From positions 61,635,741 to 61,699,740 of the forward strand of contig CM041465.1 of NCBI GenBank assembly GCA_023213395.1: a stretch of 64,000 nt of DNA, written 5' to 3'. Both the position numbers and the translations under genes were made by a program. The DNA comes from Cycas panzhihuaensis (Eukaryota > Cycadophyta). Below, one piece after another: positions 33,976-45,623 of the stretch (position 1 is the stretch's first letter; each line of letters starts with the position of its first letter). The notes under the pieces are model-generated. The model searched no databases. It was not told the origin of the DNA and saw only the letters and a list, made by a program, of their open reading frames with translations.

Positions 33976-35888
33976 AGAATTATTAGTGAAAGTTCATTCC
34001 AATTATGCTTATATATGCATCTCTTCTTTTATATTTAATATTGATCCTTGTTTATTATTTCTTATATCATATATACTATTTAACCTATCTATATTTGTAT
34101 AGGTTAACTTTACATATTGTAGCATCTAATATGGTTTGTATGTATTTGCATCCCTCAATATATTTTACACATTGTATCACTACCAAGCATGTCTATTATA
34201 TGTCATTATATTTTACATATTATGTTTGTTTTCCCTTGAATATACTATTTGCAATGGAAGTTTGCATTATAGTATCTCTATACCTCATGCCTAAGCAATA
34301 ACTATCTTATGTACTATGCTTTTGTCTCCATTTGCATAGATTTGAATGCATGCTTTTGTCTTGAGTGTGATGTTATTTGTGACTTGATAGAGGGAAAGCA
34401 TGATTCTTATGCTTGTTGGAGCATTTACAGGTTTGTGTTGCTTGGTCCTTTACATTACTATCTACCATCTATTTGTCAACTTGTATGCATATTATTTATT
34501 GTTAGTTTAGATTTGTTATAATGCTTGATGCACATTACATTCATGTGAATCATTTATACTCATATACTCTTGAATATGTATTTACATATCTTGTAAGTTT
34601 AAATTTAATTATATAACATCTACATCCTATCTAGTTAGATGCATATATATGTTCTTTCTTGAATCATATGCTTGCATATTTTCTTTTAGAGTTATCACTC
34701 TTGAGGTCCAGCATCTACATACGATGATTATAGCCTATACATAAACATATCTATGGATAAAATATTCTAGAGTTGTGTATGAGTCTAGTATGCCTAATAG
34801 TCTCCATGAGAGTAGAGGTATTTCTGTGACTAGTAGTCTTATCTCCATTATTTCCTATACATATATTGTACCATCTATTTAGAAGGATATTATCTCTGTG
34901 TTTCTTTATGAGATAGTATCATAAAGCCTGAGTTATATCTCTACTTTACTATCATAATCTCATATCTTTGTGCCATTGTTTGGATACTTTTCTTTAACCA
35001 CCAAGGGTTGAGATGCCCCTTATGTATGTATTTCCAATGACTTTGTATCATCTTCCTATGAGATATTTAAGTTAGTATGCAACTACTAGTATTGAATGTG
35101 TTCTATAGGTTTGTTAGAAAGTAACTATCCAGTTAACAATTATATTTACGATTTGAATTCATTGCTCTAAAGTTATCTCCATTTTCTGACATCAGAGGTA
35201 GTTTAAACTTGTCTTTGAATCTAATTGGTGCACTTGATAACTTATTGGGAAAAATGATAGGACTTGAATATATTTTAATTAGACTAGTAGAATTTCTTAT
35301 GATTAAAGGAATTTAAGAACTTAAAGAACAAACCTAGTGAATTCATTATTTTTTTCTTAAGCATCTAATATTTTGAGAAATTAATTATATTCCATACTTT
35401 CATAGAGTTTGTTGCCTTATAGTCCTATTTTCCTATAGTTTGTAGGTCATATATAACAACCAAGTGACTATAAGAACATTGTTTTCTACTTTTGAAAAGG
35501 GGCTTAACTACATTTCTAAGGTGCTTGCCTCATTTCAAGCACTTGTTTCTACTTTAACAAATCTAACTTTCATATGTGGAGCTCATTTTTAAATTTATCA
35601 GCTTTAGTGTGATCTTCAGTCTTACCCAAATGAAATAAGTGGTCACTTCTCTATATTAGGTTTGTATTTAGTGGTTTATTTAATGAGACAAAGTTGATGT
35701 AAAGTTTTCACTATAGTTCATGTAATAAGAACCTTTTATTAAATTTAACTTCCTTATACTATTTAAGGCATTACATTACCATAAAATGTTAGATTTAAGT
35801 GTTTTTCAAAGTGTTAAATTTGTATTTCAATTCTCTACAAAGTGAATGTTCATTTAAATATTTTAAAAATCATTTGATGTATTATTCT
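33976..35888. other. AT-rich stretch, no recognisable gene
   Basis: Two open frames occur (34,005-34,301 and 34,309-34,521, plus). They are low-complexity in Leu, Tyr, Ile and Cys, as expected from T-rich DNA, and match no family I know. No LTR pair or protein relic recognised. Confidence 0.5.
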
Positions 35889-36352
35889 TGACAGGGGAGA
35901 GTTCTACCTAGTTTCAACCTGAGTTTAAGATTTATACACACTTGAAAGTATACTTAATTAATGGACACAAAAGAAGCAATGAATTTATTAAAAATCTCAA
36001 ATGTAAAAATGAATTACATTAATCTCATATCATAAAGTATATTAGATAATAAACATTATATAGAAAAAGCCTCACATAAGGAACAAAAGAAGTGGTTACA
36101 ATACATAAGAGGAATATTGAATGGAAGCTCATGCAAGGTGACAATTAACACCTTGCATGATTAAATCAACTTTATAATATTTTAATATTGAGAGAAAATA
36201 AACCCCCATATAGTTAGGTTCATAATATTAATATGCGACTTAACCCTTTTATAAATAAAACCCTCAATATAAACTATGTATAAAAAATTACTTAAATATA
36301 ATACAATGAATCCTTAATAAATTAATGAAATCAATAATTAATTATGCTATCA
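35889..36352 (-). repeat. 3' LTR of copia C2
   Basis: Bounded by TGACA at its left and TGTGCTATCA-like ...GCTATCA at its right, giving TGATA...TGTCA on the minus strand, and adjoined by a purine tract. Length 464 bp. The left edge is inferred from the terminal inverted dinucleotides since the other LTR is outside the window. ATTCT at 35,884-35,888 would be the TSD copy. Confidence 0.65.
36130..36159. repeat. perfect hairpin inside C2 LTR
   Basis: CATGCAAGGTG at 36,130-36,140, loop ACAATTAA, exact complement CACCTTGCATG at 36,149-36,159. Eleven-bp arms, notable in an otherwise decayed LTR. Could be a transcript-end or regulatory hairpin. Confidence 0.85.
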
Positions 36353-36364
36353 CCCTCCCTTAAT
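36353..36364 (-). promoter_or_regulatory. polypurine tract of copia C2
   Basis: CCCTCCCTTAAT on the plus strand, which is ATTAAGGGAGGG on the element strand, directly before the LTR. Confidence 0.75.
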
Positions 36365-36636
36365 GATGAGTTCATTAATTCTAATACTAAGGCCAAGCCA
36401 AAACCTTTCAAATTTATTATGAGAGAGTGCCTTTGTGAAGATATCTACTATTTGATCATTGATATACTTGTAGATCAAGTCTATCACACAATCCTATACA
36501 TGCTCCCTAATGAAGTGATGGTGAACCTTAATATGTTTTCTTTTAGCACAAAACATAGGATTCTTGGCCAATTTAAGAATGCTTTGATTGTCATAAAACA
36601 GTAATATAGCTTGTGTCTGATTGATTCCAAGCTCTT
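36365..36636 (-). pseudogene. copia C2 RNase H, C-terminal part
   Basis: Minus strand from 36,631: ELGINQTQAILLFYDNQSIL, then KLAKNPMFCAKRKHIKVHHH, FIREHV, and DIFTKALSHNKFERF. It matches the end of Ty1/copia RNase H (C-D-N-Q-S-A-I-x-L-x-x-N-P-x-x-H-x-R-x-K-H-I-x-x-x-x-H-F-I-R-E and A-D-x-x-T-K-x-L). The Asp of Y-D-N-Q-S is kept. The upstream half of the same domain is at 60,778-60,999, split off by T1. Confidence 0.88.
36632..36636. repeat. TSD of T1, left copy
   Basis: CTCTT, matched at 60,778-60,782 on the other side of T1. Confidence 0.8.
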
Positions 36637-36885
36637 TGGTGTCATCTCAGGTGGACCTAAACTAGATATCTCTTAGTCGGTGAAGTGTTTCCTTTATTTC
36701 AATTTGGACTAACAGATATGAGGTTTAAGAAGACCTAAGTAACCACGTTTGCCTAACTCCTAAGAAGGAGTCTTCACTTAGTTATGTTGTTAAATAAGAT
36801 ATGAAATGAAGAGTATGACGAAAGGTTTGGATGTAAGGAGGGTGGTAGAATCTACTAACCTACACAATTGGGTGAAGGAGTTCTA

Positions 36886-36890
36886 GATTC
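36886..36890. repeat. TSD of gag-only element, left copy
   Basis: GATTC; the right copy is AATTC at 40,779-40,783 (one mismatch). The uninterrupted site in the partner LTR reads GATTT at 58,669-58,673. Confidence 0.75.
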
Positions 36891-37123
36891 TATTAGAAAA
36901 TAGAACCTATAATAAAATATTTACAAATGTAATAGAACAGAACAAACACACCTCCACAGGATTGAATGGTACCCTTAAGTTACCTCCATTGTATTAACAA
37001 AACATCCTTACCACATCATTCAATATGATACACAACGTTGTGTATTTATAATACATGTTAATATAGAGAGAGTTAGACCCACTTGCATGTGGGATAAAAC
37101 AAATATGCATTAATATTCTAACA
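36891..37123 (-). repeat. 3' LTR of gag-only element
   Basis: 233 bp. It differs from the partner at 40,546-40,778 at about 26 positions by hand count (near 89% identity), mostly transitions. It begins TATTAG where the partner has TGTTGG and ends CTAACA. Confidence 0.92.
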
Positions 37124-37133
37124 CTCCCCCTTA
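37124..37133 (-). promoter_or_regulatory. polypurine tract of gag-only element
   Basis: CTCCCCCTTA on the plus strand, TAAGGGGGAG on the element strand, directly adjoining the LTR. Confidence 0.88.
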
Positions 37134-37146
37134 ATGCATATTTGGG

Positions 37147-38241
37147 TCATTTGTATTTGCAATGCTTTATCCTTAGAAATATCTTGAAAATGATGTTTTT
37201 AACTTGATCCTTATCTTCAATCTTGTAGTGATATCTTTGTTACAAAATGATATCTTCATCTTGATTTTCATCTTTAATTCTATATTGATACCTTTGTAAG
37301 ATGATATCCTCAGCTTGATTACCATCTTCAATTCTGTAGTGATGACATTGATATAACTACTCTAGTAAGTGCAAATCTTGATTCTTCATTATGATTGGTC
37401 TAGTCTGATTTGGATGAAGATCCTGTAAGTAACTATCTTCAAACACAACTTGCTTGTTATAATTATCCTATATAAGTTCTTGATTACCATGTATAACAGT
37501 GATTTCTTCAACCTTTGAAGTAGAATCCCAATCAACTAGCATTCTCTTTGAAATTGAATCAATGCTCAAAGTAGGATCATCATTTAGACTTGAATCAATA
37601 CAAGACTCATCTTTTATGGGATCATCATATTCACATTAAATTTCTCTTAAAATAATAGTGTCATCTAAATAAACCTTTATCAATTCATCACTTTCAATAT
37701 CTTCATCAGTAGTTGTAGTCTCATCAATGCATTTAATCATTATTTCTTTACATTTAGTAGAAATTTCACTAGTACTCATACGTCCTTCATCTTGACATAT
37801 TATTTCATCAATGTTGATGATATTTTCTTCATTTATTATACCTATACCATAACCATAACTGGCCTTAATTGCCTTTTCAATCATTTGTTGTGTCTCTTCA
37901 GGAGTTTGCTCAAATACTACCCTCAGAAAATCCCAAGCTTCTTTAACAGTACTTGCATGTAGAATCATAGGAATGACAAAATGGTATTCGAAAGGAAGAT
38001 TAGCCTTATTAAATACAATACGAATCATAATAAATGCCTTTCTATCTTTATTCTCAAGCATTTCCTTTTCTTCTTCATCCTTAGGGATATCATACTCATT
38101 AGTAACAATCTTCCACAAACCTCTAGCTATAAATAAACATCTCATTTTAATTGTCCAAAAGAAGTAGTCTTCACCATTACACTTAAGTACTAGAAGAAAT
38201 GAATCCCTTAAATAGTATTCATTTGTTTTAGGAAATGGCAT
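37147..38241 (-). pseudogene. gag-like protein of the gag-only element (four internal stops)
   Basis: The first 201 codons are open from ATG 38,241. They resemble the N-terminal copia gag domain (UBN2/DUF4219 type): LLVLKCNGEDYFFWTIKMRC, then GLWKIVTNEYDIP, DRKAFIMIRIVF and STVKEAWDFLRVVFEQT, matching N-Y-x-x-W-x-x-x-M, L-W-x-I-V, K-x-x-K-A-x-x-x-I and S-x-K-E-A-W-D-x-L. After the stop at 37,636 the same frame goes on for another 163 codons with only three more stops, ending at 37,147. That tail is acidic and contains three repeats around Y-x-Y/H-R-I-x-D-x-N-Q-x-E-D-I-I. No zinc knuckle or protease motif. The original protein was probably about 360 residues. The tail is unlike any copia gag I know. 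Confidence 0.82.
37190..37352 (-). repeat. three in-frame tandem repeats of 54-57 bp
   Basis: Units start at 37,190, 37,247 and 37,301 (57, 54 and about 52 bp). Each begins ATGAT on the plus strand and contains CTTGAT followed by ATCTT and GTGATA-like blocks. Unit lengths of the first two are multiples of three, so the frame is kept. Confidence 0.8.
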
Positions 38242-38315
38242 TTATAATCATGGAGAAAAATGATGTGGTTATGTATGTTCCTAAATCATTTGATGTCTCA
38301 TAAAGCAATAATACA

Positions 38316-38526
<211 letters not shown>

Positions 38527-39729
38527 AAAGGATGATACAAACAAGGTGACACGACCATATAAATCAAAAGATTTATAAAATTTGTGGCTAAAATATATCG
38601 ATGCATATGGGTGACTCATATCAAATGATACAAAGGAGATTTTATAACATCAAGAGGTGAATTTAATCAACAAAGGCATACAAATAAACACACAATGGTT
38701 GATGTTAATGAATATATCAAAATATATCACTATTATTATGGCAGGGTTGCAAACAATGACATGACATTCAGGAAGACCCTGACTAATGACTGCATGTATG
38801 TAACTAACAGGTGTATAGTAACAATATACATGGTCATGTGACTACAATAATTTCAAACAAGGTGAACATGAAGTGCAATGATTAAATACTAATCATGCGG
38901 GGCACACAAAGAAACTTGGGTGGATGTATATGGCATGAGCGACCTCAAAAAATAATTATAAATATAATCAATGCACATACTGGTATAAAAGAAAAATGAT
39001 GGTGTGAAGAAATAAACAGTAGGCAGATATATTTTTTGATTAGGGTTGACTTTGTTAACACACAATCAACAATCAGTAGATGTTGAATGACATCTATGTC
39101 TTGATGAATTCCAATTATTAAATCACATAATTTTATAATGTGATTGGGTCAAGGTGACTGGTAAATATCCTCTACAAGTGATAAAGAATAGCAACACACT
39201 AAGTTAAAGACAACTACAAATGAGATTTATACTGATGGCTTGGGTGACCAAATGAATGAAATGCAGTATAAAATGGTAAGCATGATGGATATGTATGGCG
39301 AACAATATCACGCGACTGCATACACATTATACACATTAACGTGTAGGTGACTGAGATCAAATAAAACTATGACTAGATGATGAGGATAGAGACGCAAGGC
39401 AGACAGATATATATCTCAGATATCTCTTGAATTACTATGCAAAGGAAATCAGGGATTACATAAATTATCATGGAAGTATCATGAGATTATTAATAGAGGT
39501 GATGTCAAAATAATGGAGTGGCAGAAATTCATAGCTGTCTTAATATCAAAACTGGTGGTTGCAGGCGATAGAAAACTCAAATAAGACTGATGGTTGCAAT
39601 ACACACGTAGTGATGGCAATTAAAATACATTCACAACTGGTGAATATGCAGACACATAAATCAATAATTTACATATATTCACACAATCACAAAAAGATAA
39701 ATTCAATGGAAATCAAATCAATATTCAGG

Positions 39730-39951
<222 letters not shown>

Positions 39952-40533
39952 AGGTATGACTAAATACCCATCATTAACTATGATAGTTTGAATGAACTAT
40001 CAATAAGCGATTAAATATGGAATAAAATACCTTTGTGCAACTAGTTTATACCTTATTCTTACGGTGTCTTTATTCTTCCATGGCAACATCTATGAAATAT
40101 TTATGAGGCTTCCTTTAGTTTCTTCTACAATCATGATTAGCTTTCTATAACTGGGTGCTTCACTAGCTATGATTGAGAAATATTGAGGGAAGGAATAGAC
40201 ATGTTGTTTCACGTTGATGTTCTTATGGGGTGGAGATATTAGAATGGGCAAATAAACCTTTGATTGTGGATTGTAGATCATAGCTTCACAATAATGATAG
40301 ATAGATCACATGACTTCACAATGAATAGAAAAGGCACAACTGAGACAAACAACAACTCAGGTGTAGGGCAATTTATTGGTGACACATCAAAACCCTTCAC
40401 GGTGGCTTGGATTTGGATGATAAACTACAAGCTATATTATTTTATTCCACAATCTATTTCACAAGGCCTATAAATGATTAAATCCTTTTAATGAATAAGA
40501 TCCTTCCCACGAACAAACCTTGTTTTAACCTCA

Positions 40534-40545
40534 GCTCTGATACCA
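40534..40545 (-). promoter_or_regulatory. primer binding site of gag-only element (initiator Met tRNA)
   Basis: GCTCTGATACCA on the plus strand, TGGTATCAGAGC on the element strand. It is the standard 12-base match to the 3' end of plant initiator tRNA-Met and abuts the LTR with no spacer. Confidence 0.95.
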
Positions 40546-40778
40546 TGTTGGAACATAGAACCTACAATAAGATATTCGCAAACAGAATAGAACAGAATAA
40601 ACACACCTCTATAAGATTGAATGGTATCGTTAAGGTACCTCCATTGTATTAACAAAACATCCTTACTACATCATTCAAGATGATACACAATGTTATGTAT
40701 TTATAATACATGTTAATATAGAGAGAGTAAGACCCACTTACATGTGGGACAAAATAAATATGCATTAATATTCTAATA
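40546..40778 (-). repeat. 5' LTR of gag-only element
   Basis: 233 bp, TGTTGGAACATAG at the left and ATTCTAATA at the right (terminal CA changed to TA). Confidence 0.92.
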
Positions 40779-40783
40779 AATTC
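40779..40783. repeat. TSD of gag-only element, right copy
   Basis: AATTC, one mismatch to the left copy GATTC. Confidence 0.75.
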
Positions 40784-42371
40784 AAAGCTACTCTGATAAT
40801 ATTTTATGTGTCCTTCCTAGGGACTCCTATCCTTTGATTCGTTCAACATTTTAAATTTTACTTGAATAAAGTGAAAGGTTTATGCGAATGGAAAGGTTTT
40901 TTTTCTTTCATTTGTGCTTTTTATTTTGTTTATTTTATTTTTTCTTTTTGTTTAACAAAATAAACCAAGGCAATCAATGAAGCAACAAAGCCTATTCCAC
41001 CTTTAACTGACAAGCAAAGAAAAACTAGAACTAGATGCATGCAATATATTTTTATTTCTTTTCACTTTAAAGATAAAACACGTAAATACAAATGTGAAAC
41101 TATTCTTTTAAATGCATTATGCACACTTTACTATGAAAGAAAATGCACCAACAAAAAATGCAACACACCATACAATTACTCTATGCAAACTTTTAAATAA
41201 TATGCAATGCTAATTAAAAGATTTTTATTTCATATACATGTAATCTTCTCTTTGAGTGAATGTTCTATGATGCAAAGGAGAGACTTGTAAAGATATATTA
41301 CTGCTAATAAAATGAATTTTTAGACCTTTAAAGTTGTATTCAAATAAGAAAACCTCAATAGCAATCCTCATATGTGATACTAGCCCTACAACTTTAATAT
41401 TCTATCTCAATTAGAGCAAGAAAGATTCTAAAAAGATCCTTGAATCTTTAATAGTCTAAAAAATCAAGCATATAATCCATTTAATACTTTAGATTTTCTT
41501 TTCAAAAGATGAAAGTAAACCTAGGAGTGAAACCATACAAATAATAAAATCAAGACTTCTTTCTTAGTGTAAAAATTTGCCTTAGAATGGCTCTATTCTT
41601 TTAATTGATCAATTCTTTCCAAGTTTCTCCTTTAAAACAAGTAAAAGAAGAGAAGTAACAAGCATCAAGAGCTAAATGACAACTAAACAAAGCTAAAAAA
41701 GATGGAAAACTTCTTTGAATACAAACTATTATATAAGAATAGGAAGGGGTGGCAATTTAAATGGTGGAAAGATGACCATGCCCCACCTTAGTCTATCCCT
41801 TATGGACCCCATAAAGGGCTAGCCTTTTAGCTAGTATTCCAATCCATAAGCATATATAAAATCACCATAATAACTAGCCAAAAGAAAGAACAAGTTTTAA
41901 GCAAGAAATAACCTTCAGAAAATAATGAAATAAGTAAAAATCATATAGGAAAGATCTTACCAATTTAGAAGAATTTTAAGACTAAAAACCTTGAGAAGGA
42001 TCATAAAACTTGAAAATCAAACCATCAACATTTGAATATCAATAGAGCAGTAAGTCACAACATCAAAATCTTCTCTCAATTTCACCCATAAGTATCACTA
42101 AAGTCAACCTTGAAGTCATAGTAAAAACAATCCTCAAAAGATCTCCAAAAATGACTAAAAATCCACATAAAGCTTAAACAATTCACCCTCTTACCATCAA
42201 TGAGAAACAACAACCCTATTTTGATCATTCTTAGGCACCAAGAGGATAAGATTCCATTAAATTTGGGTAGTGGCATGTAAAAATCTGGCACACTGGTTGA
42301 GTTTTGCATGCATCGTAGTAAAAAATGTAACAGGTCACATTTTTGGACCTATCAAAAATGCAACTTTACTT

Positions 42372-42397
42372 AAAAAATGTGACTAGTCACATTTTTT
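42372..42397. repeat. perfect 26-bp palindrome in T1 3' LTR
   Basis: Half-site AAAAAATGTGACT followed directly by its reverse complement. The partner LTR keeps a palindrome at 60,285-60,308 with paired changes. Confidence 0.9.
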
Positions 42398-42863
42398 GCA
42401 ATACTGAAAATACGATAAATAGGAAAGTGAAAATCAACTCATTGAAAAGTAAAAAAAATAGTTTTTAAATATAAATTAGAGTACAAATGACTTTATGAAT
42501 GAGTAAAGAGGCAAAAAATAAGATGAAAACGATGAGTATAAGCCCAAAAATGATTAAAAATAATAAAAGTTGGTGAAATCAAGAATAAAACGTAAAAATA
42601 ACAAGTTTTAAAGGAAATATTAAATTAAATTGGCCATGAAGAAACAATTTTAATGTCATAGTTTTAGACATCAACAGGTAATAGAATAATACACATCACA
42701 TCATTATTTATCATATATCATGAAGCAAAAATTAGTATGTTAATTCATCAAAACATGACCTAACTCATCACTAAACAAGTCCATCATTCACTTTTTATGA
42801 AATTGTATAAGAAACACATCAAAAGTCACAAATGTAAATAAGAGGCAAGGTTTTGGTGAAATA

Positions 42864-42876
42864 TTTACCCCCTTAA
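42864..42876 (-). promoter_or_regulatory. polypurine tract of T1
   Basis: TTTACCCCCTTAA on the plus strand, TTAAGGGGGTAAA on the element strand, directly next to the inner end of the 3' LTR. Absent after the partner LTR, which instead meets the CTCTT duplication. Confidence 0.82.
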
Positions 42877-43116
42877 CACTTAAAGCCCCTACCTCAAAAA
42901 GAAAGTAGGACATTAAAAGGTGGCAATGGTGAAGGTGAATGTTCTTTCAATGAAATATGATGGGAATCAAATGAAGCATATGAATGATGAAGTGAATAAG
43001 TTATGGGATCTAGCTTGAAATAAACTTGCTATGATAATAAGATTAAAAAGATCTTATTAACAAACATACCAAAAAAGACTAGGTTTTTAATATCAAAATG
43101 CCATTACTTTTACTTC
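42877..43116 (-). other. T1 3' untranslated region
   Basis: No coding signal; lies between the purine tract and the tandem repeats. Confidence 0.5.
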
Positions 43117-43268
43117 TTGCCCAAAAGGATTGGGCACTTGTTATTATGAAAGACCTACCAAAAAGGATTGGGTGTCTATTGTCGCTAAAATCCTACCCAA
43201 AAGAACTGGGTATCTATCAACAAGGAAAATGTATCTAATGCCCACAAACTAGATGGGACTTGACTACT

Positions 43269-43273
43269 AAAAT
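43269..43273. repeat. TSD of copia 1, left copy
   Basis: AAAAT, identical to 48,538-48,542. Confidence 0.88.
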
Positions 43274-43913
43274 TGTTATGAATACAAGGTCCTAACACTT
43301 AAACTGCCACCAAGATCTAACCCATCCTCGCAACTAGTTACAGAAATTGAAACTGAAGATCACATGGAAGTTCTTAAACTAGAGAAAAATAAACAAACTA
43401 AATAAGAAAGCCAATCACATAAATACACCTGATATAATGTGGTAAAACCCTTGTAATATGCTAGGGAAACATCTACACAGGAAAGGTGTCTATCTTTATT
43501 ATCACAAAATGGGGAAAATGTATATAATCCTGTAGTAGAGTACTCACAACAATAAAAACCAGCTGCCCAACTCCTTAAGAGTACATTGAACCACCTCAAC
43601 ATAATGAAATATGCCTTAAAACGGGCTACATGAGAGAGTCATATAAGGCACAAATCTGGAACATAGAATCTAGGATATTTTTATCGAATGACCCTGATTC
43701 TCTTTACAATTTAATATAGTTTCCAATGCTAATTTTTTTAGGTTGAGGGCTATCGCCCTTGAGCCCCATCTTAGCGGAGGGCATTCCACACCTCCTTGGC
43801 CAAGGGGGGCTCCCGCCCCCCTTGGAACTCCTTGAGGAAGGTTTTGGGGGGAAACTATGGTACCAACATGCCAAAATTTAAGCCTCCAACCATAGTTGTC
43901 ACATTACCCAACA
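43274..43913 (-). repeat. 3' LTR of copia 1
   Basis: Begins TGTTATGAATAC, ends ACCCAACA. It contains a GC-rich hairpin at 43,800-43,825. About 60 bp longer than the partner, mainly from a segment near 43,740-43,800 missing in the partner. Confidence 0.9.
43800..43825. repeat. GC-rich hairpin in copia 1 LTR
   Basis: CCAAGGGGGG at 43,800-43,809 and its exact complement CCCCCCTTGG at 43,816-43,825, loop CTCCCG. The partner LTR keeps it at 48,424-48,449 with one arm end changed. Striking in AT-rich surroundings. Confidence 0.9.
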
Positions 43914-43927
43914 GTCTCCACCTTGAC
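43914..43927 (-). promoter_or_regulatory. polypurine tract of copia 1
   Basis: GTCTCCACCTTGAC on the plus strand, which is GTCAAGGTGGAGAC on the element strand, the common copia tract next to a TGTTGGG LTR start. Confidence 0.9.
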
Positions 43928-43959
43928 AACAATTTACCTAGTACCTTTCCTAGATCCTT

Positions 43960-44640
43960 CATCATCTTTTCTGCAAGCCAAGAGAAGTCAAACACCATTT
44001 GAACTTCTCTAATGGTATTGGTTTTGTGAATATATCATCATAATTCTATTTTGTATCAACCTTCTCAAGTACCACTCCACTTGCTTCCATAACCTGTCTG
44101 ACAAAATGGTACTTAAAAGCAATATGCTTTGTTCGACTATGATAATCTAGATTCTTGGCTAAGTAAATGGCATTTTGACTATTATAAAATACCTTTACCT
44201 TTTACTGTTTCCTTCCAAGCTCAACCAATAGACCCTATAACCAGATTGCTTCTTTACAAGTATGTGCTGCAGTAACATATTTAACTTCTATAGTTGATAA
44301 TGCAATTGTGCTCTATAATTTTGACATGCAACTAACTGGACCATTTGCAAGAGTGAATACATAACTTGAAGTAGACCTTCTCTTATCTAAGTCTCCTATA
44401 AATTCTAAATCAACACATCCATAAACCTAATTATCTGTACCTCCAAAGGTGATGTAATAGTCACTTGTGCCTCTCAAATACCATAGCACCTATTTTATTG
44501 TTGCCCAATGTTCCTTTCTTGGATTTACCATAAACTTGCTAACTACATTGACTGCATGTGAAATGTCAGGTCTTATACATACCATGGCATACATCAAACT
44601 TCCTACTGCACTTGCATAAGACACACAAGATATATAATAC
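43960..44640 (-). pseudogene. RNase H of copia 1
   Basis: Minus-strand reading gives the Ty1/copia RNase H: RPDIAYA-like start near 44,570, AVGSLMYAMVCIRP near 44,610, a middle part with several stops, KVFYNSQNAIYLAKN near 44,180, RTKHIAFKYHFVRQ near 44,130 and DIFTKPIPLEKFKWC near 43,990. The motif C-D-N-Q-S-A reads Y-N-S-Q-N-A, so one catalytic Asp is lost. It ends just before the purine tract. Confidence 0.82.
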
Positions 44641-45623
44641 TTTTATTCTTCATTACTAGGACTCATACTTGAAGAAAGCTTGAAATGGGAAGCTAATGGG
44701 ATACTCACTGGTTTCACATTTTCCATACCAAACCTGGTTAGCACCTTCTCCATATATTTCTGCTATGATAACCATAGCTTACCATTTTTCCTATCTCTAT
44801 GTATCTCCATACCTAAGATTTATTTTGCAGCTCCTAGATCCTTCATATCAAAAGTCCTAGCCAATTGAGCCTTTAACTTATTGATTTCTTTCATGCTCTT
44901 GCTTGCAACCGGCATGTCATCAACATACAATACCAAGATAATGAATAAGCCATTGTCTATAAATTTAAAGTAAACATAATGATCATACTCACTTCTTTTG
45001 AAATTTTGGCTCTCCATAAAGGCATCAAACTTCTTGTACCATTGCCTGGGAGATTGCTTCAGGCCATACAATGATTTCTTAAGCCTGCAAATAACTCTTT
45101 TCCTACCATCCTATACAACCCCCTCTGGTTGATCCATATAGATATCCTCATCTAAATCTCCATGTAGAAAAGTTATTTTTATATCTAACTACTCCAACTC
45201 CAAATCAAGAGAAGCTACCGATGCTAACAACACTCAAAGTGAAACAAGTTTGATAACTGATGAAAAGATCTCATAAAAGTCAATACTTGCTTTCTGTGCA
45301 AAGCCTTTAGCCACCAGTCTTGCCCTATATTTATCAACCTTTCTATCAACATTTATTTTCATCTTAAAAACCCACCTGCAACCAAGAGTCTTCCTGCTAT
45401 ATGGAAGTTCTACCAAGTCCCATGAATTATTTTTCTTCAATTCATCTATCTCTTCCTGCAGAGCCCTCTTCCACTTCTCACTATGGATATCATCTACTGC
45501 TTCTTGATAACACGTAGGCTCACCATCATTAGAAACCAAAGTAATAGAAGTAGATAGGTTGTAGCTGTCAAGTGGATGACTAACTTGTGTAGATCTTCTA
45601 ATTGTTGGCAGAGGGGTGTCCAC
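44640..45623 (-). pseudogene. reverse transcriptase of copia 1
   Basis: The open part 45,234-45,623 includes RALQEEIDELKKNNSWDLVE, LGCRWVFKMKINVD and YRARLVAKGFAQK, the standard copia RT entry. A broken stretch follows (45,072-45,233). The open part 44,820-45,071 has MYGLKQSPRQWYKKFDAFM and LFIILVLYVDDMPVASKS. The catalytic Y-V-D-D is intact. FDMKDLGAAK matches F-x-M-K-D-L-G. The break lies where the block with F-D-V-x-x-A-F-L-x-G would be; it is still recognisable in other frames. Confidence 0.93.

Noticed and set aside
34005-34521. Two hydrophobic open frames that look like small membrane proteins
   Set aside because: T-rich DNA gives Leu, Tyr, Ile and Cys by composition. No family motif, no upstream signal, and the surroundings are AT-rich non-coding sequence.
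36344-36604. 86-codon plus-strand open frame
   Set aside because: The minus strand here is the C-terminus of copia C2 RNase H with D-N-Q-S and T-K-A-L motifs; the plus frame is a shadow.
40534-40545. tRNA gene fragment
   Set aside because: Only the 12 bases complementary to a tRNA 3' end are present, next to an LTR; this is a primer binding site.
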